A DNA stretch of 64,000 nt from Neisseria sp. MVDL19-042950 (lineage in GTDB: Bacteria; Pseudomonadota; Gammaproteobacteria; Burkholderiales; Neisseriaceae): NCBI RefSeq assembly GCF_030504625.1, contig NZ_JAUKWH010000002.1, positions 124,001-188,000 of the forward strand, given 5' to 3'. Under the pieces are notes generated by a model, which was not told the origin of the DNA, searched no databases, and saw only the letters and a list, made by a program, of their open reading frames with translations. Below are positions 34,989-44,912 of the stretch, one piece after another. Numbering within the stretch: position 1 is the first letter of the stretch; every line of letters starts with the position of its first letter. A program made the position numbers and the translations under genes.

Positions 34989-35942
34989 TTAAGGAAGCTG
35001 CTTGATGGATTCTGCCAGCTCGTGGAACATCTTGTTGGCATTCACTTCCGTAACCCAGTGGACGTTGACGGGTTTGCCCGTTGTGCCCCACCAGTCTACC
35101 GCACAAGCTCCTAAAGTTAAGTTGCTTTGGGTTTCAACTTCTACGTTGCAATCTTTGCCGCTAAAGAATTCAGGGAAAACGGCATAAGTGATGGCGCACG
35201 GGTCGTGCAGGGGGCCGCCTTCCAAACCGAATTTTTGCGTATCGAAACGCTCGTAACTTTGCAGAATGTCGGCCAAGCGGCGGCCATTTACGTTGCCTTG
35301 GTTGCGTAAAACATCCATGCGCGGGGTGGTAATGCAGGCTTTATGGGTAACGTCGAGCGGTAAGATAGTGATCGGAACGCCGCTTTGCAGCACGATTTGG
35401 GCGGCATGGGGGTCGACGTAAAAATTAAATTCGGCAGACGGTGTGATGTTGCCGGCTTCAAAATAATTACCGCCCATCAACACGATCTTTTTGATTGCAC
35501 GGGTAATATCGGGGGCAAGGCTCAAGGCTTGGGCGATGTTGGTCAGCGGCCCGATGGGGCACAGCGTGATGCTGGCATCGTCGGCTTTGCGCAAAGTGTC
35601 GATCAGATAGGGAACGGCATGCACGGGTTGCAACGGGCACACGGGTTCATGCAGCTCCGCTCCGTCCAAACCGGTTTTGCCATGCACTTCTTCGGCCGTA
35701 ACCAATTGGCGGAGAAGAGGCTTGCTGGCACCGGCATAAACAGGAAAGTCTTTTTCTCCCGCCCAATCGCAAATAATGCGGGCGTTGTTGGCGGTGTGAT
35801 GTAGGCCGACGTTGCCGGCAACAACCGTAATGGCCATGAAATCAATCAGGCCACGTTTGGCCAAGCCGTGTGCCATCAAAATGGCGGCGGCATCATCCTG
35901 CCCGGGGTCGGTATCGATAATCAGACGGATTTTTTCAGACAT
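34989..35942 (-). CDS. Inosine-uridine type nucleoside hydrolase
   Basis: This 317-residue protein hydrolyses ribonucleosides to base and ribose for salvage. The N-terminal DTDPGQDDAAAILMA is the calcium-binding family signature; GPLTNIAQAL, VLMGGNYFEAGNITPSAEFNFYVDPHAA and the C-terminal catalytic PLHDPCAI (His) also match. Whether it prefers pyrimidine or purine nucleosides (RihA, RihB, RihC) cannot be decided. It is the last gene of a co-directional run with a lipoprotein gene (32 bases upstream), hscB, nudB and mscS, though these functions are unrelated. Confidence 0.92.
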   Translation of the reverse strand: MSEKIRLIIDTDPGQDDAAAILMAHGLAKRGLIDFMAITVVAGNVGLHHTANNARIICDWAGEKDFPVYAGASKPLLRQLVTAEEVHGKTGLDGAELHEPVCPLQPVHAVPYLIDTLRKADDASITLCPIGPLTNIAQALSLAPDITRAIKKIVLMGGNYFEAGNITPSAEFNFYVDPHAAQIVLQSGVPITILPLDVTHKACITTPRMDVLRNQGNVNGRRLADILQSYERFDTQKFGLEGGPLHDPCAITYAVFPEFFSGKDCNVEVETQSNLTLGACAVDWWGTTGKPVNVHWVTEVNANKMFHELAESIKQLP

Positions 35943-35974
35943 GTCCTTATTCCTTTAGCGGTGGATGACGGATG

Positions 35975-36676
35975 TTACTGCACGCTGTTTATGGCTTTGA
36001 TAGTTTGTTTGATTTCATTCGTTTTTTGGGCATCGTGCTGGATTTGTTCTTCTTCGGTAAAACCGTTGTTGTTGAGCGGTTTCAAATTGTTGAGCGCGGT
36101 TTGGTAATCGGCGCGGCTGATTTTAGTAAGGCTGATACGCCAGTATCTGCGGCCTTTTTCAGTAACCGGTTTGGCCGTCCATAAGCCGTCTTTATAAAAG
36201 TGCTCCAATACGATTTGGCTCAAGGCTTTCATTTCCATATTGGGATTGGAAGCGCCCAGTTGGCGGCCGAGGCGGTTGTTGCGCAAATCAACGGCCAAGT
36301 CGGCTGCGGAACGGCTGAAATATTCGGTTTTGCCTTCCCGTATAAACGAGTTGTGTTCGGAAGCGTTCCCTGCTTTTTCTGCAATTTCGCTGCCGAAACG
36401 CGATGTGATAGCCGCTTGCCATAGCGCGTTGCGCACGGCATTTACCTGTGTGCCTTTACCCTTGCCGTTGGCGGTATCGTTAAGGCCGGTATTTTTGGCA
36501 AAGCGGGCAGCATTGCTGGTCAGATTGGTGGAATCTCCGCCCTCTAAGCCGATGGCTTGTGCGGCAACCGGATGTTGGGCGATAAAACGTAAAATTTTAC
36601 TGCGGCGGCTTTCATCGTCATTCATCTGACAGGCTGAGAGCAGTAGGGAGACAGCAAGTAAGGTAATCCGTTTCAT
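35975..36676 (-). CDS. Lipoprotein with a DUF6973-like domain
   Basis: This 233-residue protein has a lipoprotein signal (MKRITLLAVSLLLSAC, cysteine 16). The middle region has NAVRNALWQAAITSRFG, AGNASEHNSF and DLAVDLRNNRLGRQLG; the arrangement of a helix with Asn-Ala-x-x-Asn/His, a later His and an Asp-x-x-Asn-Asn-x-x-Gly-Arg matches what I recall of the DUF6973 family, which has no established function. Usual members have His in place of the Asn at RNALW, so this may be a variant. The start at 36676 is chosen because of the signal peptide; an upstream in-frame start would bury it. It lies 66 bases after hscB. Confidence 0.7.
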   Translation of the reverse strand: MKRITLLAVSLLLSACQMNDDESRRSKILRFIAQHPVAAQAIGLEGGDSTNLTSNAARFAKNTGLNDTANGKGKGTQVNAVRNALWQAAITSRFGSEIAEKAGNASEHNSFIREGKTEYFSRSAADLAVDLRNNRLGRQLGASNPNMEMKALSQIVLEHFYKDGLWTAKPVTEKGRRYWRISLTKISRADYQTALNNLKPLNNNGFTEEEQIQHDAQKTNEIKQTIKAINSVQ

Positions 36677-36742
36677 GATGTTTTGATTTGTTGAAAATGT
36701 GTTTAGCAAATAATGAAAATCACTTTGGGCTTCCAATAGTTT

Positions 36743-37246
36743 TTAGGGGAGGGCGGTTTGTATTTCTTGGTGCAGCTTGTCTAAAAAACGGCTTTTGCGC
36801 ACTTCTGCGGCCGCATCTTCGTATTGCTTGTTTGAAAAGGCCGTCTGAAGTTTTTCGTGCAAATTTTGTTGCTCGGTTGCAATTTCTGCGCTTAATGCAA
36901 CCAAGGCGGCTTCATCTTTGGCGACGCGGGCTTCTTCCAGTATTTCCCGCCATTCCATCTGTTGCATTAAAAATTCGGGTGGAAATAGCGTGTGCTCCGG
37001 CGAATCTGCATCAATACCTTGCTGCTTCAATAAATATGCGGCCCGGTCGGTTGGATTTTTCAGGATACGGTAGGCTTCATTGATGGTGGAAGCCATCATC
37101 ATGGCCTGTTTTTGTTCTAATGCCGACGTTGCTGCAAATTTATCCGGATGGAACCGGGCGGCCAGAAGGCGGTAAGCCTGCTCCAATGTTTCGGTATCGA
37201 TATCGAAACAGGGTTCTAGCCCGAACAGATCAAAGTATTGATTCAT
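36743..37246 (-). CDS. hscB: Fe-S cluster co-chaperone HscB
   Basis: HscB is a J-domain co-chaperone that brings IscU to HscA and stimulates its ATPase during iron-sulfur cluster transfer. The 167-residue protein has the N-terminal MNQYFDLFGLEPCFDID, the J-domain HPD motif in RFHPDKFAA, INEAYRILKNPTDRAAYLL, and the C-terminal three-helix domain with LFPPEFLMQQMEWREILEEA that binds IscU. I chose the start at 37246 by this N-terminus. A DUS lies inside near 36839. No iscU, hscA or fdx gene is next to it. Confidence 0.95.
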   Translation of the reverse strand: MNQYFDLFGLEPCFDIDTETLEQAYRLLAARFHPDKFAATSALEQKQAMMMASTINEAYRILKNPTDRAAYLLKQQGIDADSPEHTLFPPEFLMQQMEWREILEEARVAKDEAALVALSAEIATEQQNLHEKLQTAFSNKQYEDAAAEVRKSRFLDKLHQEIQTALP

Positions 37247-37311
37247 CATGTTTAAAGCAATCATTGAAGAGATATTCTTCAGAGTTTGCATATTATCCTA
37301 TAAAATTAATA

Positions 37312-37761
37312 TTAAAACAAATGCTTATGCAGGTTTAAAATTGCAGCTTTATTGGACGGCGAAAACACGCGTTCCGCTGCCTCACCGATTGGAAGCCATT
37401 GCCATGCAGTATGTTCCTGCAAATCTATTTTAACGGGAGTATTGTGGTTGATTTGTGCGGAAAATACATGCTCGGTATTGCGGGTTGTTCCTTCCGGATA
37501 GCGGTGCCGCCAATGCGGGTAAATTTCATATTCGTTACATTCGTGCCAGTTGTTCAGTTGGCCGTCTGAAAGCACGATGCCAGTTTCTTCCCGTACTTCG
37601 CGTAAGGCGGTTTGTTCGAGCGTTTCCCCAGGCTCTATGCTGCCGGTTACCGATTGCCAGAAACCGGCTCGGTCGGCACGTTCGATCAGCAGCACGTTTC
37701 CTTGGCCGTCATGCAGAATAACCAATACGGAAACGGGCTGCTTCAAAGGTTTGGCCGACAT
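37312..37761 (-). CDS. nudB: Dihydroneopterin triphosphate diphosphatase (Nudix)
   Basis: NudB removes pyrophosphate from dihydroneopterin triphosphate in folate synthesis. The 149-residue protein has the family opening KQPVSVLVILHDGQGNVLLIER, FWQSVTGSIEPGE and the Nudix box GSIEPGETLEQTALREVREETG. It begins 12 bases after the mscS stop on the same strand, so both share a transcript. A DUS lies inside near 37561 and encodes LSDGQL. Confidence 0.9.
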   Translation of the reverse strand: MSAKPLKQPVSVLVILHDGQGNVLLIERADRAGFWQSVTGSIEPGETLEQTALREVREETGIVLSDGQLNNWHECNEYEIYPHWRHRYPEGTTRNTEHVFSAQINHNTPVKIDLQEHTAWQWLPIGEAAERVFSPSNKAAILNLHKHLF

Positions 37762-37773
37762 GTTTATCTCTCT

Positions 37774-39213
37774 TTATTTTTCTTGCTTGTCAAACGGTGT
37801 ATCGACACGGGTATCTTCCGCCTGTGATTTTAAAGAAGCCTGCAGAATGGCCATGTCGCTGGGAGCCTGTGCTTCATTGAGAATGCGCACTTCACGTTGC
37901 GGGAAGGGGAACTCGATGCCTTGCTCGTTAAATCGTTGCCAGATATCGAGCAAAATGGTGGAAAACAATACGGCAAAACCGTTTTCGGGGTCTTTCACCC
38001 AAAAGCCGATGCGCAAATCGATGCCGTTTTCACCGAAATTGGTAATCACGGCTTTAGGTGCGGGGTTGTCGTCGACACGCTCCTGTGCGGCGGCCGCTTC
38101 TTCCAGAATACTCAAGGCTTTTGTCAGGTCGGTATGGTAGGCCACTTGGATATTCAGGCTTTGCCACAGTGCTTTGCTGGTGTAAGACTCATTGATTACG
38201 GTAGAGGTTACAAAAGTTTCGTTCGGAATCAATGCTTCGGAACCGGTTGCGCTTTGCAAAACCACATAACGGGATGTGATTTTGGTTACGTAGCCGGTAA
38301 AGTTGTCTACCGTCAAGCGGTCGCCCGGGCGGATGGAGCGGTCGCCTAAAATGATGAATCCGGAAATGTAGTTACTGGCTACTTTTTGCAGCCCGAAACC
38401 GATACCGACACCCAATGCGCCGCCGAATACGGATAATATGGTCAGGTCGATGCCTACCAACGGCAGTGCGATCAACACGGCGGCTACGATCATCAGGGTT
38501 CTGACGATTTTAGACAGCACGATGCGCAGGTTGATATCCAGCCGCGTGCTGTCCATCAGACGGCCTTCGATGAAACGTGCTAGCCATAAGGCGAAGACCA
38601 TTATGATGGCTACCCACACCAAGCCCGTTAAAACGGTGTAGAGATTCAGTTTGGCCGAACCAATCGGCAATACGACGGATTTCAAGCCGTCGGTAATAAT
38701 GGTGTCGATGCCGGAAACCCAAAGCAGGAAAGCAACCCACAATGCACCGGAGAGGAAGCGTTCCAGCCAGTCGGTCATTTTGTTTTCAGGCAAGGCAGCA
38801 TGAACGACGGCAAGCGTCAGGCGGATGAGAATCATCCAGCGCGCGGCCATAACCAATAATTGAAGCCAAAGGGCGTTGAATCCGGAAAGATGCCAGCATG
38901 ACAGTGTGGCAATCGCTGTCGGCAGCATCAATAAAGGCCAAGCCAAACGGCGGGCGATATGCCGGAGAAAGCCTTTATGTTGCGGAGTGTCGGGTAGATG
39001 TTTTTTTGTCAGATAGGTGGAAAGCCAAAAAGTAAACGCCATTACGAGCAGCGTTATGCCCAATTCCACCCAACCGATAGGCTGGTAAAAGCTGCGTTCT
39101 AATAAATGGGAAGTGAATTGTTGGCGGGCAAACAAGCCGGTAAAAAAATCGGATAGACCGGAAAATCCGATATTTTCTGAAATGTGTAAATTGTCGATAG
39201 ATAAGTGAGACAT
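37774..39213 (-). CDS. MscS-family mechanosensitive ion channel
   Basis: This 479-residue inner-membrane protein has six predicted helices before the conserved MscS core: pore helix SVFGGALGVGIGFGLQKVASNYISGFIIL, then SIRPGDRLTV of the beta domain and the cytoplasmic vestibule (EALIPNETFVTSTVINE, GFWVKDPENGFAVL). Such channels open under osmotic downshock to release solutes. It is longer than E. coli MscS (286 residues), with extra N-terminal helices as in YbdG- or YbiO-like types. The C-terminal tail after about 455 is polar and disordered. It is first in a co-directional group with nudB; divergent from gyrA. Confidence 0.92.
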   Translation of the reverse strand: MSHLSIDNLHISENIGFSGLSDFFTGLFARQQFTSHLLERSFYQPIGWVELGITLLVMAFTFWLSTYLTKKHLPDTPQHKGFLRHIARRLAWPLLMLPTAIATLSCWHLSGFNALWLQLLVMAARWMILIRLTLAVVHAALPENKMTDWLERFLSGALWVAFLLWVSGIDTIITDGLKSVVLPIGSAKLNLYTVLTGLVWVAIIMVFALWLARFIEGRLMDSTRLDINLRIVLSKIVRTLMIVAAVLIALPLVGIDLTILSVFGGALGVGIGFGLQKVASNYISGFIILGDRSIRPGDRLTVDNFTGYVTKITSRYVVLQSATGSEALIPNETFVTSTVINESYTSKALWQSLNIQVAYHTDLTKALSILEEAAAAQERVDDNPAPKAVITNFGENGIDLRIGFWVKDPENGFAVLFSTILLDIWQRFNEQGIEFPFPQREVRILNEAQAPSDMAILQASLKSQAEDTRVDTPFDKQEK

Positions 39214-39305
39214 GCTGCTGGTTAAGTAAGGGGGTTGTAAAATTGGAGGGCATTATACGTGAAACCGCAGCTTTTTGCCGATACCGAAAGTAACTATTTA
39301 ACCCG

Positions 39306-39336
39306 CAGGCCGTCTGAAAAGTGTTCAGACGGCCTG
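39306..39336. repeat. Inverted DUS pair in the mscS-gyrA divergent region
   Basis: CAGGCCGTCTGAA and its complement with a five-base loop and a downstream T-run. As the flanking genes diverge, it is not a normal gene-end terminator. Confidence 0.6.
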
Positions 39337-39468
39337 ATGTTTTTTATTTGTTTTACATGTTCGCCGCCCGTTGGTTTTTGCTCGGGCCGCCTGAAAACAT
39401 ATTTGCGTACAGGAGCAAAAATCTTTGTTTGAAATACTGCGTTACGCCAAATAAAGCCTATTTTGTGC

Positions 39469-39474
39469 TAAAAT
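39469..39474 (+). promoter_or_regulatory. Candidate -10 box of gyrA
   Basis: TAAAAT, 37 bases before the gyrA ATG, preceded by GTGC; the -35 is poor. No other good candidate lies close to the gene. Confidence 0.35.
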
Positions 39475-39511
39475 CCCGCATAAATTTTTTCTACGAAATA
39501 TCAGAATCATT

Positions 39512-42283
39512 ATGACCGACGCAACTATCCGCAACGATCACCATTTTGCCAAAGAAACCATCCCCATCAGCCTCGAAGAAGAAATGCGCCGCAGTTACCT
39601 TGATTACGCCATGAGCGTGATCGTAGGCCGCGCACTGCCCGATGTGCGCGATGGTTTGAAGCCGGTTCACCGACGTGTGCTGTATGCGATGCACGAGTTG
39701 AAGAACAATTGGAACGGCGCGTATAAAAAATCCGCCCGTATCGTCGGCGACGTTATCGGTAAATACCATCCCCACGGCGACAGCGCGGTTTACGATACCA
39801 TCGTGCGGATGGCACAGGATTTTTCCATGCGTTACGTGTTGGTCGACGGTCAGGGCAACTTCGGATCGATCGACGGCGACGGTGCGGCAGCCATGCGTTA
39901 TACCGAGATCCGCATGGCGCGTATCGCCCACGAAATGTTGGCGGATATTGAAGAAGAAACGGTAGATTTCGGCCCCAACTACGACGGCAGCGAAAACGAG
40001 CCGTTGATTTTACCGGCTAAAATTCCGGCTCTTTTGGTAAACGGTTCTTCAGGTATCGCCGTCGGTATGGCGACCAATATTCCTCCGCACAACCTTCCCG
40101 ACACCATCAATGCTTGTCTGCAATTGTTGGCGGATCCGGAAACCGATATCGATGTGCTGATTAATACCATCAAAGCGCCCGATTTCCCCACCGGAGCCAC
40201 GATTTACGGCATGAGCGGTGTGCGCGAAGGGTACAAAACCGGCCGCGGACGTGTGGTGATGCGCGGTAAAACGCATATCGAACCCATCGGTAAAAACGGC
40301 GAACGCGAAGCCATCATCATTGACGAAATTCCTTATCAAGTAAACAAAGCCAAGCTGGTTGAGAAAATCGGCGAGTTGGTGCGCGACAAAGTGCTGGAAG
40401 GCATCTCCGATTTGCGCGACGAGTCCGACAAATCAGGCATGCGCGTGGTTATCGAACTGAAGCGCAACGAAAATGCCGAAGTGGTTTTAAACCAGCTTTA
40501 CAAGCTCACGCAGTTGCAAGACAGCTTCGGCATCAATATGGTGGCGTTGGTGGACGGCCAGCCGCGTTTGCTGAATCTGAAACAGATTTTGAGCGAATTT
40601 ATCCGCCACCGCCACGAAGTGGTTACCCGCCGCACCTTATTCCGCTTGAAAAAAGCCCGCCATGAAGGCCATATCGCCGAAGGTAAAGCCGTTGCTTTAT
40701 CCAATATCGACGAAATGATCGCCTTGATTAAAGAATCGGCAGATGCACCCGAGGCCAAAGAAAAGCTGCTGGCCCGTCCGTGGCGTTCCGCTTTGGTGGA
40801 AGACATGCTTTCGCGCACCGATTTGGATTTGACGATGGCGCGCCCTGAAAACCTGTCGGTGGGATTGGGTTTGCAGCAAAACGGCTATTTCTTAAGCGAG
40901 CTGCAAGCCGATGCCATTTTGCGCATGAGCCTGCGTAACCTGACCGGTTTGGATCAGGACGAAATCGTTAAAGACTACAAAAACATCATGGCAAACATTA
41001 TTGATTTGCTGGATATTTTGGCTAAATCGGAACGTATCGACGAAATTATCCGCACCGAATTGGAAGAAGTGAAAGCACAGTTCGGCGACGAGCGGCGCAG
41101 CGAAATCAACCCGTTCGGCGGCGATATTGCCGACGAAGACCTGATTCCGCCGCGCGAAATGGTAGTAACGCTGACGCACGGAGGCTATATCAAAACCCAG
41201 CCGACTACCGACTATCAAGCTCAACGTCGCGGCGGACGTGGTAAACAGGCTGCGGCAACCAAAGACGAGGATTTCATTGAAACCTTGTTTGTCGCTAATA
41301 CCCATGATTATCTGATGTGTTTCACCAACTTTGGCAAATGCCACTGGATTAAGGTATACAAACTACCCGAAGGAGGACGTAATAGTCGTGGCCGTCCGAT
41401 TAACAATGTGATTCAGTTGGATGAGGGCGAAAAAGTCAGTGCAATTCTGCCGGTACGCGAATTCCCCGAAGACGAATATGTATTCTTCGCAACCGCGCAA
41501 GGCATGGTGAAAAAAATCCAACTGAGCGCATTCAAAAACGTCCGCAGCCAAGGTATTAAAGCGATTGCTTTGAAAGAGGGCGATCATTTGGTCGGTGTCG
41601 CCAAAACCGGCGGTAACGACGATATCATGCTGTTCTCCAACCTCGGCAAAGCCATCCGTTTCAATGAATATTGGGAACGCAGCAACGAAGCGGAAGATGC
41701 CGATAGCGAAAACGAAGATTCAGACGGCATCGAAACCGATGCGGCCGAAGATGATAGCAACGAAACCGCCTCGCCGAAAGCAAACGGCGTACGCCCGTCC
41801 GGTCGCGGCAGCGGCGGGTTGCGCGGCATGCGCCTGCCTTCAGACGGCCGCATCGTCAGCCTGATTACCTTCTCGCCGGAATGCGAGCAAGACGCCACCT
41901 TGCAGGTGTTGACTGCCACGGAAAACGGTTACGGCAAGCGCACCCCGATTGCCGACTACAGCCGCAAAGGAAAAGGCGGGCAGGGCAACATTGCCATCAA
42001 CACCGGCGAGCGTAACGGCGAATTGGTTGCCGCGACACTGGTGGCGGAAACCGACGATTTGATGCTGATTACCAGCGGCGGCGTATTGATCCGCACCAAA
42101 GTTGAGCAAATCCGCGAAACAGGCCGTGCGGCGGCAGGTGTGAAGCTGATTAATCTCGATGCAGGAGAAACGCTGGTTAGTCTGGAACGCGTGGCCGAAC
42201 CGGAAGAAGATGAAGCGGAAGCCGGAGATGGAGGCGTGGAGAACGCCATCGAACCGGTTGATAACGGCGAAGGTAATGCCTAG
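39512..42283 (+). CDS. gyrA: DNA gyrase subunit A
   Basis: GyrA is the DNA-breaking subunit of gyrase, which introduces negative supercoils with GyrB. The 923-residue protein has the winged-helix region with Ser91 and Asp95 in [13 protein letters not shown] (the usual quinolone-susceptible residues in Neisseria numbering), the catalytic Tyr130 in [10 protein letters not shown], and the C-terminal wrapping domain with the GyrA box QRRGGRGK. Within the C-terminal domain (about residues 730-780) is a polar, acidic insertion of about 50 residues, whose coding sequence holds two DUS (about 41719 and 41840). The C-terminus is also acidic. A DUS hairpin follows. Confidence 0.98.
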   Translation: MTDATIRNDHHFAKETIPISLEEEMRRSYLDYAMSVIVGRALPDVRDGLKPVHRRVLYAMHELKNNWNGAYKKSARIVGDVIGKYHPHGDSAVYDTIVRMAQDFSMRYVLVDGQGNFGSIDGDGAAAMRYTEIRMARIAHEMLADIEEETVDFGPNYDGSENEPLILPAKIPALLVNGSSGIAVGMATNIPPHNLPDTINACLQLLADPETDIDVLINTIKAPDFPTGATIYGMSGVREGYKTGRGRVVMRGKTHIEPIGKNGEREAIIIDEIPYQVNKAKLVEKIGELVRDKVLEGISDLRDESDKSGMRVVIELKRNENAEVVLNQLYKLTQLQDSFGINMVALVDGQPRLLNLKQILSEFIRHRHEVVTRRTLFRLKKARHEGHIAEGKAVALSNIDEMIALIKESADAPEAKEKLLARPWRSALVEDMLSRTDLDLTMARPENLSVGLGLQQNGYFLSELQADAILRMSLRNLTGLDQDEIVKDYKNIMANIIDLLDILAKSERIDEIIRTELEEVKAQFGDERRSEINPFGGDIADEDLIPPREMVVTLTHGGYIKTQPTTDYQAQRRGGRGKQAAATKDEDFIETLFVANTHDYLMCFTNFGKCHWIKVYKLPEGGRNSRGRPINNVIQLDEGEKVSAILPVREFPEDEYVFFATAQGMVKKIQLSAFKNVRSQGIKAIALKEGDHLVGVAKTGGNDDIMLFSNLGKAIRFNEYWERSNEAEDADSENEDSDGIETDAAEDDSNETASPKANGVRPSGRGSGGLRGMRLPSDGRIVSLITFSPECEQDATLQVLTATENGYGKRTPIADYSRKGKGGQGNIAINTGERNGELVAATLVAETDDLMLITSGGVLIRTKVEQIRETGRAAAGVKLINLDAGETLVSLERVAEPEEDEAEAGDGGVENAIEPVDNGEGNA

Positions 42284-42301
42284 TTTTTAATTTATGTTGT
42301 T

Positions 42302-42341
42302 AAAGGCCGTCTGAAAATAGAAATATTTTCAGACGGCCTTT
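42302..42341 (+). terminator. Inverted DUS terminator of gyrA
   Basis: AAAGGCCGTCTGAAAAT pairs with ATTTTCAGACGGCCTTT, then TTATTTTT. It lies 18 bases after the gyrA stop: a good Rho-independent terminator. Confidence 0.85.
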
Positions 42342-42389
42342 TATTTTTCATCGGCTTTACCAACCGCCGGTTATGAAACTTTTTGATGG

Positions 42390-42545
42390 TTACAAGATGT
42401 GGGTTGAAGGCGGTACGATAGGGCCATGAAATCCGATGTTCCATGCCCCGTTATCCCATTTTGTTTGGAAGGGGGCGGCTCCGTTAGGAGCGGCAGGGTT
42501 ACGTAACACCATAAAATGATTGGGTTTTACGGCTATATCACTTGC
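42390..42545 (-). pseudogene. Possible 3' remnant of a lost gene upstream of the heme receptor
   Basis: On the - strand about 50 codons read as protein-like sequence (KPNHFMVLRNPAAPNGAAPF, then WDNGAWNIGFHGPIVPPSTH) and end in a stop at 42390. Upstream the frame runs into the heme receptor promoter and antisense of the receptor gene, so no proper start exists. I do not recognise it. It may be chance, but composition differs from simple antisense. It fills most of the 320-base gap between gyrA and the receptor gene. Confidence 0.3.
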
Positions 42546-42590
42546 TTTACTTTTTAAAAGAGAATATAAGTAAGAATTATTATTATTTGG
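42542..42590 (+). promoter_or_regulatory. Promoter of the heme receptor gene with possible Fur site
   Basis: TTGCTT (42542-42547) and TATAAG (42565-42570) are spaced by 17 bases. GAATTATTATTATTTGG (42574-42590) lies at the expected transcription start and contains repeated ATTATT units that could be a Fur box. Iron control is expected for this locus but the match is loose. Confidence 0.5.
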
Positions 42591-42603
42591 TGTGGTGATA
42601 GAG

Positions 42604-44835
42604 ATGAAACTGAAAATTCTTGCCTGTGCCGTTGCTTCCGTATTTGCCGTTTCCGCCGCCGGTACATATGCTGCGGAAACCGAAGGGAAGCCCAAAACCA
42701 AAATATCGACTGCAAAACTGGAAACCGTTACCGTAACTGCCGACCGCCACGCGCAGACTTTGGATAAGGCCGCGCCGAATGTGGCGGTGGTTTCGCGTAA
42801 AGATCTGGATAGTGCGGCGGCAGCTGATTTGGATGATGTGGTGCTGTACGAGCCGGGTGTGGACGTGCCGACCGACAACAGCCGCCGCGGCAATGCGGGG
42901 GTGAATATCCGCGGTATCGGCGGCAACCGCATTTTGATGATGGTGGACGGTATCCGCGTTCCCGAAGCCTATGCGGGCGGCGGCAGCAATGCGGCGGTTT
43001 CCGGCCGCGATTTGGTGGAAGCCGATACTTTGAAGCAGGTGGATATTGTGAAAGGCCCGTATTCTGCGCTGTATGGCAGCGATGCTTTGGGCGGCGTGGT
43101 CAATCTTTCCACCTATTCGCCTGCTGATTTTGTGGATGCCGAAAAACCGTTCCATTTCGGCCTGAAACACGGCTACCGCAGCCGCGACCGCAGCCACGGC
43201 GTAACGGCAACGGCGGCGGGCTATACGGAAAATGCACAAGGTTTGCTGATGCTCACGCACCGCCAAGGCCATGAAAGTAAAAACCGCGGCAGCGTCGATA
43301 CGCGCAACGGCAGCCGTACCAAACCGAATCCGCAAGATTTCCGCAGTTACAATATCTTAGCTAAAGGCGATGCGGGCAATGAAAACCACCGCGTAGAAGC
43401 CTTGTTCGAGCATTTTTACCGCAAAAAAGAAACCGATTTGCTCAATACTTTGGGCACGGGTGCGCCGCGCGGTCCGCGGGTAACCACAACGACATCCAGT
43501 TCGTCGGACGACCGCGCCCGCCGCCAGCGTATCGAATTGGGCTACCGCTACCGCGGCGATTCCGCCTTGAAAGAAGCCAATGTCCACGTTTACCGGCAAA
43601 GGCTGAAATCGGAAGACGATGCGGTTACTGATGAAACCGCCCGCATGGCCGGACGCATCACTGAAGACGGAACCCGCTATTCCGATTACGGTTTCAACCA
43701 AACCACCCAAGGCATCAATACCCGCGGCGTGTTTGAAGCCGACACAGGCCGTCTGAAACACACCATTGTGGCAGGCGCGGAATTCAAGCAAACTGACACC
43801 GAGCGCACCCGCGAAAGCACCACGGTGGGGCGCGACGGCAGCATCAGCCATATGTACGCCGGTGCGCTGTATCCGAACAAAACCTTCCCCGATTCGCGCC
43901 GCCGCACACTCAGCCTTTATGCGCAAGACAGCTTGGCGTTTCCCAACGGCATCGTGCTGACGCCGGCCTTGCGTTTCGAGCATGAAAAGCTCAAACCGCA
44001 AATCGACCAAGCCTATCTGAACAGCAGGCCAGACAGCCTGCCGAAAGACTTTAACGACAGTTCGTTCACGCCCAGCCTGCGTTTGAGCGTGCCGTTCGGC
44101 GAGGCGTTTACCGGCTTCGCCACATATTCGCGCGGCTTCCGCACGCCGCCGTTTGATACGGCCACAATGTCGTTCAACAACAGCCAGCACGGCTATAAAG
44201 TGATTCCGAACAACAACTTGAAATCGGAACATTCCGACAGCGTCGAACTGGGTTTGAAATATAAAGACGGGCGCACCAAAGCGCAGGTAACCACCTTCTA
44301 CAACCGTTACCGCGATTTCATCAACCGCACGCAGGTCGGGATTGAGCAGGGAGCAGGCGGCCGCCCGATTCGGGTGTTCAAATACGACAATCTGGATAAA
44401 GTAAAAACCTACGGCATCGAAGCCGCCGCCGCTGTGAAACTTAACGACAACTGGCAGGTCGGCACCAGCATCGCTTGGATGCGCGGCAAAGACGGCGAAG
44501 GCAAACCGCTGGACACCGCCTACCCGCTCAACGGCGTGCTGGGGGTGGATTACGCGCAAGAAAAATGGGGTGCAGGAACTAAATTGCGCTGGGCAACGGC
44601 GCAGAAACGCACCAGCAACCCCGCCTTTTTCAAAGCACCCGGCTACGGCGTGTGGGATGCGGGCGTTTGGTACAAGCCGCTTAAAAATCTGGAGCTTGGC
44701 CTGAATGTTTACAACATCGCCAACAAGAAATACTGGCAGCACGCCGACGTAGCGGGCGTGGAAAACCTCGGCACGATAGATACCTACACCCAGCCCGGCC
44801 GCAATGTCGCCGCTTCGTTGCAGTTGAAGTTTTAA
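42604..44835 (+). CDS. hemR: TonB-dependent heme/hemoglobin receptor
   Basis: This 743-residue outer-membrane receptor has a signal peptide (cleavage near TYAAET), a TonB box region (ETVTVTADR), a plug domain (DDVVLYEPGVDVPTDN, VNIRGIGGNRILMMVDGIRVP, VDIVKGPYSALYGSDALGG) and a 22-strand barrel ending in LQLKF. The barrel has YSRGFRTPPFD and NNNLKSEHSDSVELG, matching the FRAP and NPNL boxes of HemR/HmuR-type heme receptors. It would bind heme or hemoglobin and pass heme to the periplasm using TonB energy. The ATG at 42604 is chosen over GTG 42592. Genes for the rest of the pathway follow. Confidence 0.92.
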   Translation: MKLKILACAVASVFAVSAAGTYAAETEGKPKTKISTAKLETVTVTADRHAQTLDKAAPNVAVVSRKDLDSAAAADLDDVVLYEPGVDVPTDNSRRGNAGVNIRGIGGNRILMMVDGIRVPEAYAGGGSNAAVSGRDLVEADTLKQVDIVKGPYSALYGSDALGGVVNLSTYSPADFVDAEKPFHFGLKHGYRSRDRSHGVTATAAGYTENAQGLLMLTHRQGHESKNRGSVDTRNGSRTKPNPQDFRSYNILAKGDAGNENHRVEALFEHFYRKKETDLLNTLGTGAPRGPRVTTTTSSSSDDRARRQRIELGYRYRGDSALKEANVHVYRQRLKSEDDAVTDETARMAGRITEDGTRYSDYGFNQTTQGINTRGVFEADTGRLKHTIVAGAEFKQTDTERTRESTTVGRDGSISHMYAGALYPNKTFPDSRRRTLSLYAQDSLAFPNGIVLTPALRFEHEKLKPQIDQAYLNSRPDSLPKDFNDSSFTPSLRLSVPFGEAFTGFATYSRGFRTPPFDTATMSFNNSQHGYKVIPNNNLKSEHSDSVELGLKYKDGRTKAQVTTFYNRYRDFINRTQVGIEQGAGGRPIRVFKYDNLDKVKTYGIEAAAAVKLNDNWQVGTSIAWMRGKDGEGKPLDTAYPLNGVLGVDYAQEKWGAGTKLRWATAQKRTSNPAFFKAPGYGVWDAGVWYKPLKNLELGLNVYNIANKKYWQHADVAGVENLGTIDTYTQPGRNVAASLQLKF

Positions 44836-44841
44836 CCGTAA

Positions 44842-44884
44842 TTTCAGACGGCCTCGATAGGGGTTTCAGACAGGCCGTCTGAAA
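44842..44884. repeat. Outward-facing DUS pair after the heme receptor gene
   Basis: TTTCAGACGGCCT and AGGCCGTCTGAAA flank a 17-base centre, forming a stem. It may weaken transcription into the methyltransferase gene without fully stopping it. Confidence 0.55.
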
Positions 44885-44912
44885 AATATGGCCTCTGTGT
44901 TAAGGAATAAGC

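Noticed and set aside
43357-44742. Long - strand open frame (461 codons) antisense to the heme receptor gene
   Set aside because: Shadow frame; the + strand receptor is complete and clear.
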